NCBI GenBank assembly: GCA_902797795.1
Contig: CADBUF010000071.1
Coordinates: forward strand, 1 to 51,277
Origin: an uncultured Erysipelotrichaceae bacterium
GTDB taxonomy: Bacteria; Bacillota_I; Bacilli_A; RFN20; CAG-826
Direction of reading: 5' to 3'
Length of the DNA: 51,277 nt
Position 1 is the first letter of the stretch. Each line of letters begins with the position of its first letter. Both the position numbers and the translations under genes were made by a program. This document shows, in pieces, positions 49,245-51,277 of the stretch. The notes under the pieces are model-generated. The model saw only the letters and a program-made list of their open reading frames with translations. It was not told where the DNA came from and did no database searches.

Positions 49245-50385
49245 ATTTTTTAAATTTTTTCTTAAATTTGTTAAACAAGGAATCTTCTTCTTTGGAAGCG
49301 CTCTTATAAGCGTTGAGAGCTTCTTTTTGTTTCTTGTTCAAACTTGTTGGTCCTTTAATATCGAGATGGATATATTGATCACCAGGTTTACCAGAACGCA
49401 AATCCTTGATACCTTGTCCTTTTAATCTTAAGATCTGGCCAGGTTGGGTTCCTTCAGGAACAGTAACCACCATATCGCCATAAACCGTTGGGACTTCAAT
49501 CTTACATCCAAGAAGAGCGTCAGCAAAATCTAACGGCACTTCTAAATGGATATCGTTACGTTCACGTTTGAAGAATGGGTGCTCTTTGATATTGATTTCA
49601 ACGAACAAATCACCATGAGGACCACCATTAGCGCCTGCTCCACCCATGCCGCTTAAACGAATTTGTTGTCCGTTATTAATGCCGACAGGGATATGAATTT
49701 TCGTGGTTTTCTTTACGCGTTTATGTCCAGAGCCGCCACAGACAGAACATTTCTTAGAAATGGTTTTGCCTCTGCCTCCACAATCAGGACAGACAACCTC
49801 TGTATTAACAGCACCAAAAATGCTTCTTTGTTGACGAGTAACAGAGCCTCTTCCTCCACATGTTGGACAAGTTTTGATGTCGCTTGGTGAATCCGCTCCA
49901 CTTCCGTGGCAATGAGGGCAATCATCATCAAAATCAAAACTGATTTCTTCGTCCTTCCCATTAACCGCATCCATGAAATCGACTTTTAAGCGCATGAGAA
50001 TATCATCGCCCTTAACTGGACCGGTTTGTCGACGGCTACGAGACCCTCCACCTCCAAAGAAGGAAGAGAAGATATCGCCTAGATTGATGTCTTCACCATT
50101 AAACCCACCACCGAATCCACCAAAACCACTGAATGGATTGCCACTAGCAGGTCCGCCTCCAGTTTGTTCAAATGCTGCATGACCAAATTGGTCATAAGCG
50201 CTTCTTTTTTGGTCATCATAAAGGATGTCATATGCCTCTTGAACTTCCTTGAACTTCGCTTCATCGCCAGTTTCTTTGTTATCAGGATGGTATTGTTTAG
50301 CGAGTTTACGGTAACTTGATTTAATTTCATCTTTAGTGGCGTTTTTCTTCACACCTAAGACTTCATAATAATCTCTTTTTGCCAT
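49243..50385 (-). CDS. dnaJ: Chaperone DnaJ
   Basis: Hsp40 co-chaperone that stimulates DnaK. The 380-aa protein has the J domain with HPD at 33-35, a Gly/Phe-rich linker (about 70-115), the zinc domain with four CxxCxGxG repeats (CPHCHGSG, CPTCGGRG, CPDCGGRG, CSVCGGSG) and the C-terminal substrate domain. AAAGGA precedes the ATG. It lies 63 nt after dnaK, with a strong hairpin between. hrcA/grpE and any CIRCE operator would be beyond the right edge. Confidence 0.97.
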   Translation of the reverse strand: MAKRDYYEVLGVKKNATKDEIKSSYRKLAKQYHPDNKETGDEAKFKEVQEAYDILYDDQKRSAYDQFGHAAFEQTGGGPASGNPFSGFGGFGGGFNGEDINLGDIFSSFFGGGGSRSRRQTGPVKGDDILMRLKVDFMDAVNGKDEEISFDFDDDCPHCHGSGADSPSDIKTCPTCGGRGSVTRQQRSIFGAVNTEVVCPDCGGRGKTISKKCSVCGGSGHKRVKKTTKIHIPVGINNGQQIRLSGMGGAGANGGPHGDLFVEINIKEHPFFKRERNDIHLEVPLDFADALLGCKIEVPTVYGDMVVTVPEGTQPGQILRLKGQGIKDLRSGKPGDQYIHLDIKGPTSLNKKQKEALNAYKSASKEEDSLFNKFKKKFKK

Positions 50386-50404
50386 AATGATCCTTTCTTT
50401 ATCA

Positions 50405-50430
50405 CTAAAGAGGGCATATGCCCTCCTTAG
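50405..50430 (-). repeat. Strong hairpin between dnaK and dnaJ
   Basis: The perfect palindrome GAGGGCATATGCCCTC (50410-50425) extends to CTAA/TTAG on each side with one mismatch, a 12-step stem. No T-run follows on the minus strand, so it is not a normal terminator. Its left arm holds AAGGAGG followed by an ATG that opens a 20-codon frame overlapping the dnaJ start. Confidence 0.75.
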
Positions 50431-50448
50431 GAAATGTTGTTAATTTGA

Positions 50449-51277
50449 TTAAGCTTTGTTTTTATCTGAGAAATCAGCGTCGACGACATCATCAGGATTA
50501 CTTCCTGGGGTGCCATTATTTGCATTAGCTTGTCCACCAGCTTGAGCATTAGCCATATACGCCGCTGCTTGTTCTAATTCATTGATTCTTGATTTTAATG
50601 TTTCAATGTCATTATTATCAAGAGCGGTCTTGAGCTCATCTCTTAATTTTTGAGTTTGCTCTTTTTGAGTTGGATCGATGCTATCGCCTTTTTCTTGTAA
50701 AGAAATGTCAATATCGTTAATCAAGGTTTCAGCCTTGTTTTTCACTTCGGTTTCTTCTTTACGTTTGGCATCAGCTTCAGCGTTTTCTTCAGCTTCTCTG
50801 ACCATTCTATCGATATCCTCTTTAGATAGACCATTACTACCGGTGATAGTAATTTCTTGTTCTTTTTGAGTATCTAAGTCTTTTGCAGATACTTTAACAA
50901 TGCCATTAACGTCAATTGAGAATGTAACTTCAATTCTTGGTTCACCACGTCTTGCTGGTTTAATACCAGTTAATTGGAAGTGACCAAGTAATTTGTTATC
51001 GTGGGCCATTGGTCTTTCTCCTTGATAGACCATGATATCAACAGCAGGTTGATTATCAGCAGCAGTTGAGAAGATTTGGCTTTGAGTGGTTGGAATTGTG
51101 GTATTTCTCTTAATGAGTGGAGTGAGAACGCCACCTAATGTTTCAATACCAAGAGTTAATGGAGTAACATCGAGAAGGACAACGTCCTTGACATCACCAC
51201 TAACGACACCACCTTGATAAGCAGCACCGATAGAAACAGCTTCATCTGGGTTGACAGATAAGTTTGGTTTCTTACCA
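50449..51277 (-). CDS. dnaK: Chaperone DnaK, C-terminal part (partial)
   Basis: About 275 codons are visible; the gene continues past the right edge. The sequence covers the end of the ATPase domain ([15 protein letters not shown]), the hydrophobic linker [16 protein letters not shown], the beta substrate-binding domain ([43 protein letters not shown]), and the helical lid (from about the ETEVKNKAE region), ending in a Gly/Asn/Ala-rich segment and [10 protein letters not shown]. It is the Hsp70 partner of the downstream dnaJ. Confidence 0.97.
   Translation of the reverse strand, partial: GKKPNLSVNPDEAVSIGAAYQGGVVSGDVKDVVLLDVTPLTLGIETLGGVLTPLIKRNTTIPTTQSQIFSTAADNQPAVDIMVYQGERPMAHDNKLLGHFQLTGIKPARRGEPRIEVTFSIDVNGIVKVSAKDLDTQKEQEITITGSNGLSKEDIDRMVREAEENAEADAKRKEETEVKNKAETLINDIDISLQEKGDSIDPTQKEQTQKLRDELKTALDNNDIETLKSRINELEQAAAYMANAQAGGQANANNGTPGSNPDDVVDADFSDKNKA

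Noticed and set aside
50386-50448. CIRCE heat-shock operator before dnaJ
   Set aside because: The palindrome is GAGGGCATATGCCCTC, unlike TTAGCACTC-N9-GAGTGCTAA. A CIRCE would be expected upstream of hrcA or dnaK, outside the window.
4596-51277. Mycoplasma code (TGA = Trp)
   Set aside because: Trp is TGG in the conserved genes I checked and TGA acts as a stop for dinB, yhbY, trmK and the C39 gene, with proteins ending at expected lengths.
1-51277. CRISPR array, insertion sequence, prophage, tRNA or rRNA genes
   Set aside because: I found no regularly spaced long repeats, transposase or phage genes, and no cloverleaf or rRNA sequence. The only tyrosine recombinase is XerD-like. A tRNAscan/Infernal search would be decisive.

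Overview
The window looks like a streamlined, AT-rich chromosome segment from a member of the Bacilli close to the Mollicutes/Erysipelotrichia side (an RF39- or Izemoplasma-like lineage is my guess; the sequence cannot fix the genus). Supporting signs are gene order that follows Bacillus subtilis operons with many intermediate genes lost, a single-chain GlyRS, an NadD-YqeK fusion, an EF-P with a Mycoplasma-like tip loop, and L27 with a Prp-cleaved N-terminus. The code is standard: TGA occurs as a stop, although rarely.

Layout. From 1 to 23.4 kb every gene is on the + strand: rplU(end)-prp-rpmA; obg-nadE-(28-aa membrane peptide)-ruvA-ruvB; secDF; recJ; rel-hisS-aspS; tkt; nusB-xseA-xseB-dxs; dinB-xerD-deoB. 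From 23.4 kb to the right end nearly everything is on the - strand: an ABC permease and lipoprotein pair facing a Crp-type regulator; nadD-yqeK, yhbY, yqeH, yqeG; parC-parE; yneF, efp, an MBL hydrolase, rpmG; nfo; nif3-like, trmK, rpoD, dnaG; glyS; recO, era, cdd, ybeY; a C39-peptidase membrane protein; dnaJ and the end of dnaK. The exceptions on + are the Crp-type gene, plsY, ispG and ispH.

This head-on switch is what the replication terminus looks like when genes follow the forks. A 28-bp sequence at 25887-25914, in a convergent intergenic gap, matches the B. subtilis dif site in 18 of 22 arm positions, and xerD lies 4 kb away. I read the window as spanning the chromosome-dimer resolution site, unusually embedded among core housekeeping operons.

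The most novel pattern is a composite element found in five intergenic gaps (14.3, 25.75, 29.1, 34.6 and 43.9 kb). It has two or three copies of ATTAGTA spaced exactly 11 bp apart, followed within 0-4 bp by a -10-like hexamer. Two copies lie next to DnaA boxes, one sits in front of dnaG, and one could start a very short transcript. No family is named for it; the 11-bp periodicity resembles binding sites of OmpR/PhoB-type regulators.

Other unusual points: SecDF lacks the intramembrane Asp residues used for proton coupling; a C39 peptidase is joined to six membrane helices with no ATPase domain; the EF-P tip Lys is replaced by Met32; several genes have a -10 box 6-10 nt before an ATG with no Shine-Dalgarno (probable leaderless mRNAs); a Crp-type operator lies between the Crp-type gene and the ABC pair; and the efp promoter is buried in a perfect 17-bp palindrome.

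Functionally the window covers translation (L21, L27, L33, EF-P, HisRS, AspRS, GlyRS, Obg, YqeH, Era, YbeY), replication and repair (primase, topoisomerase IV, RuvAB, RecJ, RecO, XseAB, DinB, Nfo, XerD), transcription (RpoD, NusB), isoprenoid synthesis by the MEP route (Dxs, IspG, IspH), NAD synthesis (NadD, NadE), the stringent response (Rel), secretion (SecDF) and chaperones (DnaK, DnaJ). No gap longer than 300 bp lacks a gene, and I saw no tRNA, rRNA, CRISPR array, insertion sequence or prophage.
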